Assembly: GCF_000513135.1 (NCBI RefSeq)
Contig: NZ_BAUV01000002.1
Span: 124,001 to 188,000 of the forward strand
DNA: 64,000 bases
Reading direction: 5' to 3'
DNA from: Halalkalibacter akibai JCM 9157
GTDB lineage: Bacteria > Bacillota > Bacilli > Bacillales > Bacillaceae_D
The notes under the pieces were generated by a model, which saw only the letters and a program-made list of their open reading frames with translations, was not told the DNA's origin and searched no databases. Both the position numbers and the translations under genes were made by a program. This document shows, in pieces, positions 63,877 to 64,000 of this stretch; the stretch's first letter is position 1; every line of letters starts with the position of its first letter.

Positions 63877-64000
63877 ATGAATTTGGACTTTAGCCAAATC
63901 GTTCCCCATATTCCTTTTTTACTACAAGGGATAGGGGTCACGTTACAATTCGTATCAGCGGCATTAGTGTTAGGTCTCGTTTTGGGAATCATCTTGTCGA
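63877..64000 (+). CDS. Amino-acid ABC transporter permease (partial, runs off the window)
   Basis: The first 41 residues, MNLDFSQIVPHIPFLLQGIG then VTLQFVSAALVLGLVLGIIL, match the HisM/GlnP-type permease N-terminus (PxLLxGxxxTLxxxxxxxxxGxxLG). GGAAGG precedes the ATG. It would pair with the upstream binding protein and a downstream ATPase to import a polar amino acid. Confidence 0.85.
   Translation, partial: MNLDFSQIVPHIPFLLQGIGVTLQFVSAALVLGLVLGIILS

Overview
The window looks like chromosome from a low-GC, endospore-forming Bacillaceae species. The basis is AT-rich sequence, strong Shine-Dalgarno sites, sigma-A promoters, spore coat (CotX), SpoVAF-type germination and sporulation-kinase genes, and gene order. 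That order follows, with insertions, the Bacillus subtilis block yqfV(zur)-yqfW-yqfX-ispG-yqfZ-yqgB-sodA-yqgE-pbpA-yqzC/D-rpmG-yqgN-yqgP-yqgQ-glcK-yqgU-yqgV. The synteny is recalled knowledge, not a search result. I see no prophage, transposase, CRISPR array or rRNA operon.

Layout. 1-7.1 kb: a PAS histidine kinase, a manganese-type ABC ATPase and permease behind a probable MntR operator, and a convergent pair for polyphosphate metabolism (ppk, ppx). 7.1-10.3 kb: a zinc-type ABC operon ending in a Zur-type repressor. 10.3-17.7 kb: small genes, one behind a perfect cre palindrome, then yqfW, yqfX, ispG, yqfZ, an MFS exporter, YpuA, NfeD and YqgB. 17.9-26 kb: Na/Pi symporter, five tRNAs, uppP, sodA with a tandem hairpin array, yqgE, a probable 6S RNA and a class B penicillin-binding protein. 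27.3-33.8 kb: an alpha-glucan-type polysaccharide cluster (DUF4912, GH57-GT4 fusion, nucleotidyltransferase fused to a degenerate phosphomannomutase, and an unrecognised protein). 33.9-46.1 kb: rpmG, yqgN, DUF92, ThiF/MoeB-type E1, rhomboid protease, SpoVAF, YueI, yqgQ-glcK, aspA and yqgU. 46.2-50 kb: TPP riboswitch and thiE-S-G-O-D. 50-57.8 kb: a DUF1385/YqgV fusion, the yjcH-G-F operon, msrA-msrB and a BCCT transporter with a coiled-coil tail. 57.9-60.4 kb: a coat cluster (CotW-like, two CotX, Mn catalase). 60.5-64 kb: a multi-PAS kinase, a small lipoprotein, and an amino-acid ABC system whose binding protein appears circularly permuted.

Seven conserved genes (kinase, Mn permease, sodA, pbpA, GH57-GT4, spoVAF, thiO) are each broken by a one-base indel, mostly in short homopolymers. 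Together these look more like sequencing error than decay. I list them as whole genes and state where the frame breaks. Many starts were moved downstream of the longest open frame to the codon with a well-placed ribosome binding site.

The items most worth a second look are the permuted binding protein, the polysaccharide cluster with its dead mutase domain, the 67-bp tandem double-hairpin repeat after sodA, the cre-controlled micro-ORF, and the internal-start DUF1385/YqgV gene.
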